The notes beneath the pieces were generated by a model, which did no database searches, had not been told where the DNA came from, and saw only the letters and a list, made by a program, of their open reading frames with translations. Made by a program: the position numbers and the translations under genes. Shown piece after piece: positions 44,476 to 54,301 of a stretch of DNA of 64,000 nt. The stretch is from Leeia oryzae DSM 17879 (GTDB lineage Bacteria > Pseudomonadota > Gammaproteobacteria > Burkholderiales > Leeiaceae), in the NCBI RefSeq assembly GCF_000376945.1, contig NZ_AQXU01000025.1, forward strand, positions 475,982 to 539,981, in the 5' to 3' direction. How positions within the stretch are numbered: position 1 is the stretch's first letter; each line of letters opens with the position of its first letter.

Positions 44476-45080
44476 TGTTCACCCCGCACCAGTCCATGGA
44501 AAAACAGGTCCAGCATCTGCTGGTATTCCGTCTCTAGCGTGATGCCGTCCAGCAGCAGCCAGCGCAGCATGGCACCCAGGTACAGAAACTCCAGGTAGTG
44601 GGCCAGTTGCTGCGGATCGCGCGCCTGACGCAACTCCCCCGATGCCTGGCCTTGCGCAATGAAACGGGCAAATATCCGGTCCAGCCCGCTGCGCTGTTCA
44701 CCCTTGAGGGTACGCGGCTCGCTCAGGCGAAACTGGACATACGGTAACAGGTATTTTTTGTGGGCCTCTGCCCAGGCAGCCCCGTGGCGCATGAACTCGC
44801 GCAGTTGTGCTTCTGTGGTGGGCAGAGAGGCCAGTGCCTGCAGCAGGTCGGGGACGCCACGGGCCAGCTCGCGATGAAAGTGATGCCGCAGCAAGGCTTC
44901 TTTTACCGGGAAATGCTTGTAAAGCGTCCCTTTGGCGACATCGGCCCGGTCGGCAATACGCTCCATGGTCACCGTGTCAAAGCCTTCGGCCTCAAACAGC
45001 TGCCAGGCAATATCGCTCAGATGGTCCAGCGTTTGCTGGCGCTTGCGTTCCCGGCGACCGGTTTCAATTGAGTCGTTCAT
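44472..45080 (-). CDS. TetR-family regulator of the Rph-like gene
   Basis: 202 residues. The helix-turn-helix is near residues 15-60 (RQQTLDHLSDIAWQLFEAEG, TVTMERIADRADVAKGTLYKHF). The helical C-terminal domain has an aromatic ligand-binding face (WLLLDGITLETEYQQMLDLFF). ATG 45080 precedes good HTH sequence. It is translationally coupled to the Rph-like gene, so the regulator sits first in the operon it probably represses. An operator-like inverted repeat (45109-45132) overlaps a perfect TATAAT upstream. Confidence 0.9.
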   Translation of the reverse strand: MNDSIETGRRERKRQQTLDHLSDIAWQLFEAEGFDTVTMERIADRADVAKGTLYKHFPVKEALLRHHFHRELARGVPDLLQALASLPTTEAQLREFMRHGAAWAEAHKKYLLPYVQFRLSEPRTLKGEQRSGLDRIFARFIAQGQASGELRQARDPQQLAHYLEFLYLGAMLRWLLLDGITLETEYQQMLDLFFHGLVRGEQ

Positions 45081-45108
45081 GCTGGCGTCTGCCCTCACAT
45101 AAATATAG

Positions 45109-45132
45109 ACGAAGTAAAATATTATACATCGT
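45109..45132. promoter_or_regulatory. Promoter and candidate operator of the tetR-Rph-like operon
   Basis: ACGAAGTA and TACATCGT form 8-base arms with one mismatch and an 8-base spacer. A perfect minus-strand TATAAT lies inside, at 45126-45121. The predicted transcript start is about 34 bases before the regulator's ATG. Confidence 0.55.
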
Positions 45133-45188
45133 TCACTATTTTGTAAATGACAATCTGACCATCGCGCCAACAGACACATCTGCCATCA

Positions 45189-45218
45189 AAAAAACGCATG
45201 CGTCGGCATGCGTTTTTT
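45189..45218. terminator. Bidirectional terminator downstream of the chemoreceptor gene
   Basis: AAAAAACGCATGC pairs perfectly with GCATGCGTTTTTT (13 bp, 4-base loop). It ends the minus-strand chemoreceptor transcript before it reaches the tetR promoter. Confidence 0.92.
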
Positions 45219-45269
45219 AATCATAGACCAGCCCATGCCAAGCAGCATGGCGCCAAGCTCCATCACAGT

Positions 45270-46886
45270 CTACAGCACGTACTGCCGCAACACCGACATC
45301 TGCCGCCCGGCCAGGTCGTCCAGGGTGGCGGCACCCGCCGCGGTCTGACTGGAAGCGGCGCTGGCTTCTTCGGTCATGGCCACAATCCGCTCCACCTGGA
45401 CCGCAATATTGGTACTGGCAGCACTCTGTTCACGGATAGCGTCGGCAATATCGCCCACCATCACCCGGGTGTTGTCCGCCGCCTGGCCGATGGCCTGGAT
45501 GGCACTGTCCGCGCGGTCGGCACGGCTGACGCTGCTGCTCACCAACGCCACCGCAGAGCTCATTTGCTGTGTGGCCTGCTGCGAATGCTGATGCATGGCT
45601 TCGATGGTACGGGCGATCTCCTGAGTCGAACTGGCGGTGCGCTCGGCCAGCTTGCGGACCTCATCAGCAACAACCGCAAACCCCCGGCCCTGCTCGCCGG
45701 CCCGTGCAGCCTCGATGGCGGCATTGAGCGCCAGCAGATTGGTCTGCTCGGCCACTTCCTTGATCACTGCGACCACCGAGCCAATCTGCGCTCCCTGGGC
45801 TTCCAGATTCTGGATGGTAACGGCCACGGTGCTGACCGTCGCCGAGATATGCCGGATATCGGCAATGGTCTGGGCGATGGTCTTGGAACCTTCCCGAGCC
45901 AGCTCGCCGGAGGACTGCGCCAGCGCCAGTGCCTCGCCAGCGCGGTCGGCCACGTGGTTGATGCTCACCGTCATCTGTTCGACCGTGGCGGCCACATTGG
46001 CCGAGGCTTCGCTCTGACTGCCGGCCGTCTGTGACAACTGCTGTGCCGTGGTCGCCATCTGCCCGGCATGGTCCGCCACCTGGCCAGCGCCCGTCTGCAG
46101 GGTTGTCAGATTGCCCTGCATGCGTTCCAGCAGCAGGTTAAAGGCATGGATGGTATCGCCGACTTCATCCTGGCTGCCGGCCACTGCCCGCTTGGTAAAG
46201 TCCAGCTGCTGGCTAACCGTGTTGACGGTCTCGCGAATGTTGCCCAGCCCGGCAGCAATGATGCGAAACAAGCGCCAGCCAAACCATAGCGTCACCAGAA
46301 TCGCCACCGCCATCACCAATAACGAGACCACCAGTCCGTCGCGGTAGGTGGCGGCGGCGTTGTTCTTCTGCAGGGTGGCCAGCGACTGGTTGTAACGGAT
46401 ATGCTGCCCGATGGCCGTCAGCACCTGTTGCGCCTTGCGCTGGCCGTCCCCGGCCGCCAGCTGGCGGGCGTCTTCTGCCATGCCACTTTGCGACTGCTGC
46501 AAGATCACCTCCACCACTTTTTTGTAGGCCGCAATCGCCTGCTTGTCGGCTTCCAGCAACTGCCGGTCTTTGGCGTCGGCCACCCGCAGCTTGCCAAACA
46601 TGTCCAGCGTGGCATCCAGCTGGCGATAATCCTCTTTCAGGGCCGCTTCCAGCCGGCTTTGTGCGGCGGTGTCGATTTCCATGATATGCCGCAGCACCAG
46701 CGTTCTTGCGTCAAAAAAATGGTCAGACACGCTATGGAGCGCATCCATGCTGGGCATGGTGTTGTCCAGCACATAAGCGACATTGTCGTTGGTGTTCTTC
46801 AGCCCCAGAATGCCAGCGCCACCCACCACCACCAGAGACACCAGTGCAATGGCCAGCGTGATCACAATCCGTTTGGCAATACTCAT
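45270..46886 (-). CDS. Membrane chemoreceptor with four-helix-bundle sensor
   Basis: 538 residues: TM1 ~5-28 ([20 protein letters not shown]) and a periplasmic four-helix bundle of the 4HB_MCP type ~30-185 ([20 protein letters not shown], the common start of that domain). TM2 is at ~188-208, then HAMP ~210-262. The signalling domain has the tip '[20 protein letters not shown]'. No C-terminal methylation pentapeptide. The ribosome site AGAGGAG fits ATG 46886 best; the adjacent ATG at 46889 is too close to it. The 3' end is followed by a strong terminator. The neighbouring sugar locus is close, but the ligand is unknown. Confidence 0.93.
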   Translation of the reverse strand: MSIAKRIVITLAIALVSLVVVGGAGILGLKNTNDNVAYVLDNTMPSMDALHSVSDHFFDARTLVLRHIMEIDTAAQSRLEAALKEDYRQLDATLDMFGKLRVADAKDRQLLEADKQAIAAYKKVVEVILQQSQSGMAEDARQLAAGDGQRKAQQVLTAIGQHIRYNQSLATLQKNNAAATYRDGLVVSLLVMAVAILVTLWFGWRLFRIIAAGLGNIRETVNTVSQQLDFTKRAVAGSQDEVGDTIHAFNLLLERMQGNLTTLQTGAGQVADHAGQMATTAQQLSQTAGSQSEASANVAATVEQMTVSINHVADRAGEALALAQSSGELAREGSKTIAQTIADIRHISATVSTVAVTIQNLEAQGAQIGSVVAVIKEVAEQTNLLALNAAIEAARAGEQGRGFAVVADEVRKLAERTASSTQEIARTIEAMHQHSQQATQQMSSAVALVSSSVSRADRADSAIQAIGQAADNTRVMVGDIADAIREQSAASTNIAVQVERIVAMTEEASAASSQTAAGAATLDDLAGRQMSVLRQYVL

Positions 46887-46938
46887 CATGTGCTCCTCTT
46901 ATCATTTTTTTTAGATGTACGGCGACCGGCACGCGTCC

Positions 46939-47595
46939 TTAGACGGATGCAGTGGCGCGGTATTGCCCGGCAAACGCCTCCGCACGCGCCTTGACCTCTG
47001 CTGCCGTCATGCCCGGCTTGTACAGAGCCCCCCCGATGCCAAAGCCGCTCACCCCGGCGGCTTTAAATGCCTGGAGGTTGTCCAGCGTCACGCCGCCCAC
47101 CGGCAGCAGCCGGGCGTCCGCCGGCAGCACGGTTTTCAGCGCCTTGATGGTGGCAATGGAAATGCTTTCCCCCGGGAACAGTTTCAAGCCATCGGCCCCT
47201 GCCTTGTGGGCCAGAAAACACTCGGTGGCCGTTTGCACGCCGGGCAGCACATAGAGACCACGCGCCTTGGCGGCGGCCACCACCTCCAAGTCCAGATTGG
47301 GCGAGACAATCAGCCGCCCGCCCGCTGCGGCCACCTGGGCCACCGCGTCTGGCGTCAGCACCGTGCCGGCGCCGACCACCATGCGATCGCCCCAGGCCTC
47401 ACTCAACCGGCGGATGGTCTCCAGCGGATCAGGCGAGTTCAGCGGTACTTCCACCATGCGCCAGCCCGCGTTATACAGCGCAGCGGCGACATCATGGATT
47501 TCATCGGGCTGGATGCCGCGCAAAATCGCCACCAGCGGCAAGTCCGCCATGGCGGCATTCAGGGTAATAGCAGGGGTTGCAGACAAAGTATTCAT
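46939..47595 (-). CDS. dgoA: 2-dehydro-3-deoxy-6-phosphogalactonate aldolase
   Basis: 218-residue class I aldolase of the KDPG/KDPGal family, cleaving KDPGal to pyruvate and glyceraldehyde 3-phosphate. Motifs are LVAILRGIQPDE at the start (the conserved Glu), 'VEVPLNSPDPLETIRRL', 'VVGAGTVLTPDAV', 'GLKLFPGE' with the Schiff-base lysine, and 'LLPVGGVTLDN'. The combination RGI(Q)P...NSP and FPGE is that of the DgoA branch rather than Eda. Last gene of the minus-strand sugar operon, 42 bases after dgoK. Confidence 0.92.
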   Translation of the reverse strand: MNTLSATPAITLNAAMADLPLVAILRGIQPDEIHDVAAALYNAGWRMVEVPLNSPDPLETIRRLSEAWGDRMVVGAGTVLTPDAVAQVAAAGGRLIVSPNLDLEVVAAAKARGLYVLPGVQTATECFLAHKAGADGLKLFPGESISIATIKALKTVLPADARLLPVGGVTLDNLQAFKAAGVSGFGIGGALYKPGMTAAEVKARAEAFAGQYRATASV

Positions 47596-47637
47596 GGATA
47601 AGTCCTGACTGGATGCTAAAAAAGGGCCGCGGGTGCA

Positions 47638-48591
47638 TCAGCACAGGCCGGCCCGGGTGGCCAACTGCCACAGGCCGCTGGCAGCAGCCTGGTCGCCATC
47701 AATGGGTAAACTGTCGATGCCGACGTGCGCCAGCGCACTGGCATAGCGCTGGCACAGCGCGGCAGACGCAATCAGGCCGCACAGCGAAGGTCGGGCTGAC
47801 CCCAGCGCATTCAGCGCCGCCTGGATCTCGTAGCCGATCAGCAAGCCGGACAACCACTGCCCCAGGTCCGCCGCCGGCATCAGCCCCTGCACGCCGCGGG
47901 CCCGGACACCAAACAGCTGATGCAGCCAGTCGGGGTGGGTTAGCGCGGTGTCTACCCCGGCCAGAAAACAGGCTTCATCCCACGGACCATCCACGATGAC
48001 CGGGCCCAGCAGGCTATGCTGACGCAACAGGGCAAACATCTCGCCAGTCATGTAGGTGGCCAGGGCCGTCATGCGCCCGGCCTGCAGATGAATCCACTTA
48101 TTGTGCGTGCCGGGCGTCATCACCAGATCCAGCCGGGCGGCCTGCATGCACGCCGCCGGCAAACCGACAATCTGGGTTTCCTCGCCACGCATTACATCGC
48201 GAAACCCGTCGCCCGGCCGCTCGTGAGCCACACCGGGCACAATGGCCACCCGGCGGCCCAGCGCCTCAAACTGCAGCAACCCGTCCACTAGTCGCTCAAC
48301 CGCCGCCGGTGTCGGTACATAGCCGGTTTCCCGCCAGCCCGACTTGCTGCCGGCCATGCCGCATAACAGCATCGGCAATGCCGGGTGGGCCGACAGCCAC
48401 GCCCCCAGCCAGTCGGTCATGGCCGCAACGCCAGACTCGCCCGGGTAACGGGACACACCGATCGGGGCATGACGCTGCTCAAGTACCCGTCCCGCCTGGT
48501 CATACAGAAATGCGCGCGCGTTGGTAGAGCCCCAGTCGATCCCGATCAGCGCGGCCTGACCGATATCGGAGGCAAAGGAATGGCTAGCCAT
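47638..48591 (-). CDS. dgoK: 2-dehydro-3-deoxygalactonokinase
   Basis: 317 residues. DgoK phosphorylates 2-keto-3-deoxygalactonate with ATP. The N-terminal phosphate motif 'IGIDWGSTNARAFLYD' is typical, followed by 'LLCGMAGSKSGWRETGYVPTP' and 'TPGTHNKWIHLQAGRM'. ATG 48591 is taken; an in-frame TTG at 48609 is the alternative and neither has a strong ribosome site. A terminator-like hairpin (48620-48659) separates it from gguB, so dgoK-dgoA may be expressed less than the upstream operon. Confidence 0.92.
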   Translation of the reverse strand: MASHSFASDIGQAALIGIDWGSTNARAFLYDQAGRVLEQRHAPIGVSRYPGESGVAAMTDWLGAWLSAHPALPMLLCGMAGSKSGWRETGYVPTPAAVERLVDGLLQFEALGRRVAIVPGVAHERPGDGFRDVMRGEETQIVGLPAACMQAARLDLVMTPGTHNKWIHLQAGRMTALATYMTGEMFALLRQHSLLGPVIVDGPWDEACFLAGVDTALTHPDWLHQLFGVRARGVQGLMPAADLGQWLSGLLIGYEIQAALNALGSARPSLCGLIASAALCQRYASALAHVGIDSLPIDGDQAAASGLWQLATRAGLC

Positions 48592-48613
48592 GGCTTTTGC
48601 ACCCAGCAAGAAG

Positions 48614-48659
48614 AAAAAACCCGTCTGTTGGAGCGCTATCGAAATAGGAGACAGACGGG
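48614..48659 (-). terminator. Terminator-like hairpin inside the sugar operon
   Basis: CCCGTCTGT and ACAGACGGG (9 bp, 22-base loop), followed on the minus strand by TTTTTTC. It lies after the gguB stop (48692) and 23 bases before the dgoK start. It could be a leaky terminator setting the ratio of transporter to enzyme mRNA. Confidence 0.65.
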
Positions 48660-48691
48660 AAGAAGGAAGGCGTTAGTGCGCGGACGCGGTA

Positions 48692-49888
48692 TTACTTGTT
48701 CTTGTAATACACATCCACCCAGACGGCGGCCAGCAGTACCAGCCCCTTGATGACCTGTTGGTAGTCGATGCCGATGCCCAGAATGGACATGCCGTTGTTC
48801 ATGACCCCCATGATGAAGGCACCAATCACCGCCCCCATCACTTTGCCCACCCCGCCAGAAGCCGATGCCCCGCCGATGAAACAGGCGGCAATCACGTCCA
48901 GCTCGAAGCCCAGACCGGCTTTCGGGGTAGCGGTGTTGAGCCGTGCAGCAAACACCAGGCCCGCCAGTGCCGCCAGTACCCCCATGTTGATGAAGGTATA
49001 GAAGGTCAGCCGGCTGGTATTGATGCCTGACAGACGGGTGGCTTTCTCGTTACCGCCCAAGGCATAGATGCGGCGGCCCACGGTGGTACGATTGGTCACA
49101 AAGTTGTACAGCACGATCAGCAGGCTCATGATGATCAGCACGTTCGGCAAGCCTTTGTACTCGGACAGCTTGAAGCTGAAGTAGACCATGATGCCGGCAA
49201 ACAGCACGTTTTTCAGCCAGAAAAATGCGGCCGGTTCTTCTTCCATCTCCTGCCGGGTATGGGCCAGACGCTGACGCACGCTCATGGAGAACAGCACCAG
49301 GGCCACGATGAACCCGATCAGCAATGAGGTCAGGCGCAGGGTTTCGTGGTTAAACACGTCCGGAATGAAACCGGAGCTCAGCTTCTGGAAAATCTCCGGA
49401 AACGGCCCGATCGACTGGCCGTCCAGCAGGGCCAGCGTCAGCCCCTTGAACACCAGCATGCCGGCCAGCGTGACGATAAACGACGGGATCTTGGTGTACG
49501 CCACAAAGTACCCTTGCGCCGCGCCAATGATGGCACCCGCCACCAGACAGATGACGGTCGCCACCACCACCGGTACGTTGTGCTGCACCATCAGTACCGC
49601 CGCCAGCGCACCGATGAAACCGGCTACCGACCCCACCGACAAGTCGATGTGACCGGCCACAATCACCAGCAACATCGCCAGCGCCATGATCACGATATAG
49701 CTGTTTTGCAAAATCAGGTTGGTCAGGTTGAGCGGCATCATCAGCGTGCCGTCGGTCTTGATCTGGAAAAACACCATGATCACGATCAGCGACAGGAACA
49801 TCGCGTATTCACGGATGTTCTTGCGCAAGAACCCGGTGTATTTCTTTTTCTCTGCCACTGGGGGCAGCACTGCAGTTTCGTTGCTCAT
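48692..49888 (-). CDS. gguB: Multiple-sugar ABC transporter permease GguB
   Basis: 398 residues, about ten hydrophobic helices. Inner-membrane permease of the CUT2/ribose-type class, with 'LLVIVAGHIDLSVGSVAGFIGALAA' after helix 2 and the ATPase-coupling loop 'RRIYALGGNEKATRLSGIN'. The long cytoplasmic insert 'RQRLAHTRQEMEEEPAAFF' is a mark of the GguB/MmsB/XylH-like group. Its ATG follows the gguA stop directly. With ChvE and GguA it should import monosaccharides such as galactose, arabinose and glucose. Confidence 0.92.
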   Translation of the reverse strand: MSNETAVLPPVAEKKKYTGFLRKNIREYAMFLSLIVIMVFFQIKTDGTLMMPLNLTNLILQNSYIVIMALAMLLVIVAGHIDLSVGSVAGFIGALAAVLMVQHNVPVVVATVICLVAGAIIGAAQGYFVAYTKIPSFIVTLAGMLVFKGLTLALLDGQSIGPFPEIFQKLSSGFIPDVFNHETLRLTSLLIGFIVALVLFSMSVRQRLAHTRQEMEEEPAAFFWLKNVLFAGIMVYFSFKLSEYKGLPNVLIIMSLLIVLYNFVTNRTTVGRRIYALGGNEKATRLSGINTSRLTFYTFINMGVLAALAGLVFAARLNTATPKAGLGFELDVIAACFIGGASASGGVGKVMGAVIGAFIMGVMNNGMSILGIGIDYQQVIKGLVLLAAVWVDVYYKNK

Positions 49889-51421
49889 TTAGTGACTCCC
49901 GGCGCGAACGATCGCACCCATAATGTTTTCTTGCGATGCCTCTGCGGCGCTGAATTCACCCACCATGCTGCCTTCGTTCATCACGTAGATGCGGTCACAC
50001 ATCCCCAGCAGTTCCGGCATTTCGGAAGAAATCATCAGCACGCATTTACCCTCGCTGGCCAGCTGGCTGATGATGGTATAAATCTCGTACTTGGCCCCCA
50101 CATCCACCCCGCGGGTCGGCTCGTCCAGAATCAGCACCTCGGGTTGCGAGAACAGCCATTTGCTCAGCACCACTTTCTGCTGGTTGCCACCCGAGAGGTT
50201 CATCACCTGCTGACGCACGCTGGAACAGCGGATTTTCAGCTTCTCGCGGAAATCCTTGGCCACCGAGAACTCTTGCCCTTCGTCAATCACCGACGACTTG
50301 GACACCCGTCCCAGATTGGGCAGGCTGATGTTGCGCTTGATGTCGTCGTGCAGAATCAGCCCCAGTGCCTTGCGGTCTTCGGTGACGTAAGCAATGCCGT
50401 GGCGGATGGCCTTGCGCACCGTCCCCACATCCACGGCTTCCCCATGCAGACGCACTTCGCCGCTGATGTGCTTGCCGTAGGCCTTGCCGAACACGCTCAT
50501 GGCTAGCTCGGTACGCCCGGCACCCATCAGCCCGGCAATGCCGACGATTTCGCCTTTGCGCACATTGAGGTCGATGCCTTTGATCAACAGACGGTCCGGA
50601 TGCACCGGATGGTACACCTGCCAGTTTTTCACCTCGAATACCGTCTCGCCAATGTTTGGCGTCCGGCGCGGGTAGCGGTCCGACATCTCGCGCCCCACCA
50701 TGCGCTGAATCACGCGGTCTTCCGGAATCGGGCCGTCGCTACAGTCCATGGTTTCGATGGCGGCACCGTCACGGATCACCGTGATGCTGTCGGCCACCTT
50801 GGAAATCTCGTTGAGTTTGTGCGAAATCAGGATCGAGGTAATCCCTTCGCGTTGCAGCTCCAGCAACAGCTCCAGCAAGGCGTCGCTGTCGGTTTCGTTC
50901 AGGCTGGCCGTTGGTTCGTCCAGAATCAGCAGCTTCACTTCTTTGGAGAGTGCCTTGGCAATCTCCACCAGTTGCTGCTTGCCTACCCCGATATCGGTAA
51001 TCAGCGTGGAGGGCGACTCTTTCAGCCCGACTTTCTTCAGCAGCTGTTTGGTCTTGGCATGGGTCGCCGCCCAGTCGATGACGCCGTTGTTGGACTGTTC
51101 GTTACCCAGAAAAATGTTTTCTGCAATCGAGAGCTGCGGCACCAGCGCCAGCTCTTGATGAATAATGATGATACCCAGATGCTCGGAATCGGCAATGTCG
51201 CCAAACGCCTGCACCTGACCGTTAAAGACGATCTCGCCGGTGTAGGAGTCATGCGGGTAAACGCCGCTCAGCACCTTCATCAGTGTCGATTTGCCCGCCC
51301 CGTTTTCACCGACAATCGCATGGATTTCACCGGCTTTGACCGACAGATTGACATGATTTAACGCAACCACACCAGGGAAGGTCTTGGTGATGTCGCGCAT
51401 TTCCAGAATTGTTTCCACCAT
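49889..51421 (-). CDS. gguA: Multiple-sugar ABC transporter ATPase GguA
   Basis: 510 residues, two fused ATPase halves as in CUT2 sugar importers. The first half has Walker [10 protein letters not shown] (~37), a signature read as [15 protein letters not shown], and Walker [11 protein letters not shown]. The second half has the degenerate P-loop GLMGAGRTE, signature [15 protein letters not shown] and Walker [17 protein letters not shown] chose ATG 51421, directly before [17 protein letters not shown]; 43 upstream codons in frame are not family sequence. It is separated from chvE by 246 bases that include a GC-rich hairpin. Confidence 0.93.
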   Translation of the reverse strand: MVETILEMRDITKTFPGVVALNHVNLSVKAGEIHAIVGENGAGKSTLMKVLSGVYPHDSYTGEIVFNGQVQAFGDIADSEHLGIIIIHQELALVPQLSIAENIFLGNEQSNNGVIDWAATHAKTKQLLKKVGLKESPSTLITDIGVGKQQLVEIAKALSKEVKLLILDEPTASLNETDSDALLELLLELQREGITSILISHKLNEISKVADSITVIRDGAAIETMDCSDGPIPEDRVIQRMVGREMSDRYPRRTPNIGETVFEVKNWQVYHPVHPDRLLIKGIDLNVRKGEIVGIAGLMGAGRTELAMSVFGKAYGKHISGEVRLHGEAVDVGTVRKAIRHGIAYVTEDRKALGLILHDDIKRNISLPNLGRVSKSSVIDEGQEFSVAKDFREKLKIRCSSVRQQVMNLSGGNQQKVVLSKWLFSQPEVLILDEPTRGVDVGAKYEIYTIISQLASEGKCVLMISSEMPELLGMCDRIYVMNEGSMVGEFSAAEASQENIMGAIVRAGSH

Positions 51422-51667
51422 TGCACCCTGTTTTGTTGACACTCGGGCAAGCGGCACACGCGGCCGGACTGCCTGAGGAGGTTTGCTGTGTAAAAGCAGC
51501 GAAACATGGTTGGTGGCACCCGCACCCGTCCGGGTACGGGGACCATCCACAACAAACGGGCAGCCCTTGTCGCCTGTCAGGCAGATGCCGCCAGCAGCGG
51601 GAGAGTGCGCCAGCTGGAGAACATCCTGTGATTCGGCTTTTCCGGGCCCCCGGTTACAAGTGAAGGC
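51422..51667. other. Intercistronic region with GC-rich hairpin (chvE-gguA)
   Basis: 246 bases within the operon. CCCGCACCCG-TC-CGGGTACGGG at 51519-51540 is a near-perfect GC-rich hairpin. Such structures after a binding-protein gene commonly protect its mRNA and lower expression of the downstream ATPase and permease. No gene is seen. Confidence 0.55.
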
Positions 51668-52726
51668 TTACTGGATCTGGCTTTCGGTGTAGTAACCGCT
51701 ACCTACCAGCACAGGCTTCCAGTTGGAGATATCCACGCTCACCGGTTTCAGCAGGTAAGATGGCACCACTTTCACGCCGTTGTTATAGGTTTTGGTATCG
51801 TTCACCGGTACGGGCTTGCCAGACAGCATGGAGTCAATCATGCCAACGGTCACTTTGGCCAGCACGCGGGTGTCTTTAAACACGGTAGAAGACTGCTCCT
51901 TGGCCAGAATCGACTTCACAGACGGCAGCTCGGCATCCTGACCGGTCACGACCGGCATTGGCTGCTTCGGTGTACCGTAGCCTACGCCTTTCAGTGAAGA
52001 CAGGATACCGATACTGATACCGTCATACGGAGACAATACCGCATCCAGACGGGCGCTGGTGTAGTTGGCGCTCAACAGGTTATCCATGCGCGCCTGGGCC
52101 ACTGCACCGTCCCAGCGGAGTGTGGAGACCTTGTCCATGCCCATCTGCTTGCTGCGTACCACCAGCTTGCCTTTGTCGATGTATGGCTTCAGCACCGACA
52201 TCGCGCCGTTATAGAAGAAAAACGCGTTGTTGTCGTCTGGCGAACCGCCGAACAGCTCGATATTGAACGGGCCCTTGCCTTCTTTCAGGTGCAGGGCTTT
52301 CTCGATATAACCGCCCTGGATCACGCCGACCTGGAAGTTATCAAACGTCGCATAGTAATCGACATTCTTGGTGCCCTTGATCAGGCGGTCATAGGCAATG
52401 ACCTTGATGCCCTTGCTGGCGGCTTTGGCCAGCGCGTCAGACAGGGTGGTACCGTCAATCGCGGCAATGACCAGCACTTTCGGGCCTTTGGTGATCATGT
52501 TTTCGATCTGGGCCAGCTGGTTGGGAATATCATCTTCGGCGTATTGCAGGTCGGCCTTGTAGCCGCGGTCCTGCAAGAATTTCACCATGCTGTTGCCGTC
52601 AGAAATCCAGCGGGAAGAAGACTTGGTTGGCATGGAAATCGCCACCAGGCCTTTGTCTGCTGCGTGAGAGGTATAAGGCATAATGGTTGCAACACCCAGC
52701 AACATGCCAATTACGTGCTTTTTCAT
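51668..52726 (-). CDS. chvE: Periplasmic multiple-sugar-binding protein, ChvE type
   Basis: 352 residues with a cleavable signal peptide ([23 protein letters not shown]). The mature protein is a type I periplasmic binding protein: '[19 protein letters not shown]' at its start, '[31 protein letters not shown]' and '[19 protein letters not shown]' in the middle. These are characteristic of ChvE/MmsP-like proteins that bind galactose, arabinose, glucose and related sugars. GAGGAG precedes ATG 52726. In plant-associated bacteria ChvE also signals to chemoreceptors or VirA; nothing here shows that. Confidence 0.93.
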   Translation of the reverse strand: MKKHVIGMLLGVATIMPYTSHAADKGLVAISMPTKSSSRWISDGNSMVKFLQDRGYKADLQYAEDDIPNQLAQIENMITKGPKVLVIAAIDGTTLSDALAKAASKGIKVIAYDRLIKGTKNVDYYATFDNFQVGVIQGGYIEKALHLKEGKGPFNIELFGGSPDDNNAFFFYNGAMSVLKPYIDKGKLVVRSKQMGMDKVSTLRWDGAVAQARMDNLLSANYTSARLDAVLSPYDGISIGILSSLKGVGYGTPKQPMPVVTGQDAELPSVKSILAKEQSSTVFKDTRVLAKVTVGMIDSMLSGKPVPVNDTKTYNNGVKVVPSYLLKPVSVDISNWKPVLVGSGYYTESQIQ

Positions 52727-52861
52727 GTGATCTCCTCTTTATAGTGCTTTGTTTTGCCAGCGCCGCGAAGCATAACGGATCAGGCGTACTTCATGTTGGT
52801 ACACTGGCTTTGGTCTGCCACATCACCCGGCAACAGAACGGGGTTACTACATAAAACGTGT

Positions 52862-54301
52862 CTAGGCAGCGGTATAAGCTGTCTTGACGGTGGTATAAAA
52901 CTCGGCCGCGTAGCGTCCCTGTTCGCGGGAACCCACGCTTGACCCTTTGCGCCCGCCAAACGGTACGTGGAAATCCACCCCGGCAGTCGGCAGGTTCACC
53001 ATCACCATGCCGGCTTGCGCACGGCGCTTGAACTGGGTCGCGTACTTCAGTGACTGGGTGCAGATGCCGGCACACAGCCCGAATTCGGTATCATTGGCCT
53101 GCTGCATCGCTTGCTCGAAAGAGTCAGCCCTGATCGCTACCGCCACCGGGCCAAACACTTCTTCGCGGGCAATGCGCATGCCAGGCTCGCCGGTAAACAG
53201 GGCCGGCTGCAAAAAGTGGCCGCGGGTAGGCTGGCTGACCAGATCACCGCCAAATACCAGCTTGGCACCTTCTTCCTTGGCGATGCGGATATAGTCGAGG
53301 TCAGTCTGTAACTGTTTCTCGTCCACTACCGGGCCGATATCCACCCCTTGCAGGACGGCGTTACCTACTTTCAGCGCACTTAGCCGCTGCTGCATCGCCA
53401 ACATAAAGCGGTCATAAATGCCGTTTTGCACAATCAGCCGGCTGGACGCGGTACAACGCTGGCCGGTAGAGAAAAACGCACCGTTCACCGCCGCGTTCAC
53501 CGCCACGTCCAGATCAGCATCGTCGAGTACGATCAGCGGGTTTTTGCCGCCCATTTCCAGTTGGACTTTGGCACCGCGTTTGGTCGCGGCTTCCTGGATC
53601 TGGCGCCCCACACCCACCGAACCGGTAAAGCTGATGGCGTTGACAGACGGATGGTTGACGATGGTGTTGCCCACCAGCCGGCCACTGCCCATCACCATGT
53701 TGAACACCCCGGCCGGCACCCCGGCCCGGTGCAACATGTCGGCCAGCGCCCAGGCACAGCCCGGCACCAGTTCGGCCGGCTTGAACACCACCGTATTGCC
53801 GTAGGCCAGCGCCGGCGCAATCTTCCAGGCCGGAATGGCGATCGGGAAATTCCACGGCGCGATGATGCCCACCACCCCCACCGGTTCGCGGGTAATGTCC
53901 ACTTCCACGCCGACACGTACTGAGGCCAGATGCTCGCCGCCGATGCGCAAGGCTTCCCCGGCAAAGAACTTGAAAATCTGCCCGGCGCGGGCGACTTCGC
54001 CAATCGCTTCCGGCAGGGTTTTGCCTTCTTCTCGCGCCAGCAACAGGCCCAGCTCGTTCTTGCGGGCCAGCAGCTCGCTACCGACCGTATCCAGAATGTC
54101 GGCCCGGCGTTGAACGCTGCTCTCGGCCCAGACAGGGAACGCAGCGTCGGCGGCTTCGATGGCTTCCGTGGTATCCGTGGCGCTGCCGCGCACGTATTCG
54201 CCTACCGGGTTATCCAGATCAGACGGGTTCTGGTTCACGCCCATGGTGGAACCATTCACCCAGCGGCCATTGATGTAATTGCGGTACACGGGCATGCTCA
54301 T
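52862..54301 (-). CDS. Alpha-ketoglutaric semialdehyde (2,5-dioxovalerate) dehydrogenase
   Basis: 479-residue NAD(P)-dependent aldehyde dehydrogenase. Catalytic motifs are LEMGGKNP (general base Glu, ~254) and GQRCTASSR (nucleophile Cys, ~288), with the cofactor motif FTGSVGVG. 'PWNFPIAIPAWKIAPALAYGN' and the C-terminal 'PTAGVDFHVPFGGRKGSSVG' are typical of the KGSADH branch. By context it oxidises alpha-ketoglutaric semialdehyde to 2-oxoglutarate, the last step of the non-phosphorylated L-arabinose pathway. The start overlaps the araD1 stop as ATGA; GGAAGG lies upstream. Confidence 0.9.
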   Translation of the reverse strand: MSMPVYRNYINGRWVNGSTMGVNQNPSDLDNPVGEYVRGSATDTTEAIEAADAAFPVWAESSVQRRADILDTVGSELLARKNELGLLLAREEGKTLPEAIGEVARAGQIFKFFAGEALRIGGEHLASVRVGVEVDITREPVGVVGIIAPWNFPIAIPAWKIAPALAYGNTVVFKPAELVPGCAWALADMLHRAGVPAGVFNMVMGSGRLVGNTIVNHPSVNAISFTGSVGVGRQIQEAATKRGAKVQLEMGGKNPLIVLDDADLDVAVNAAVNGAFFSTGQRCTASSRLIVQNGIYDRFMLAMQQRLSALKVGNAVLQGVDIGPVVDEKQLQTDLDYIRIAKEEGAKLVFGGDLVSQPTRGHFLQPALFTGEPGMRIAREEVFGPVAVAIRADSFEQAMQQANDTEFGLCAGICTQSLKYATQFKRRAQAGMVMVNLPTAGVDFHVPFGGRKGSSVGSREQGRYAAEFYTTVKTAYTAA

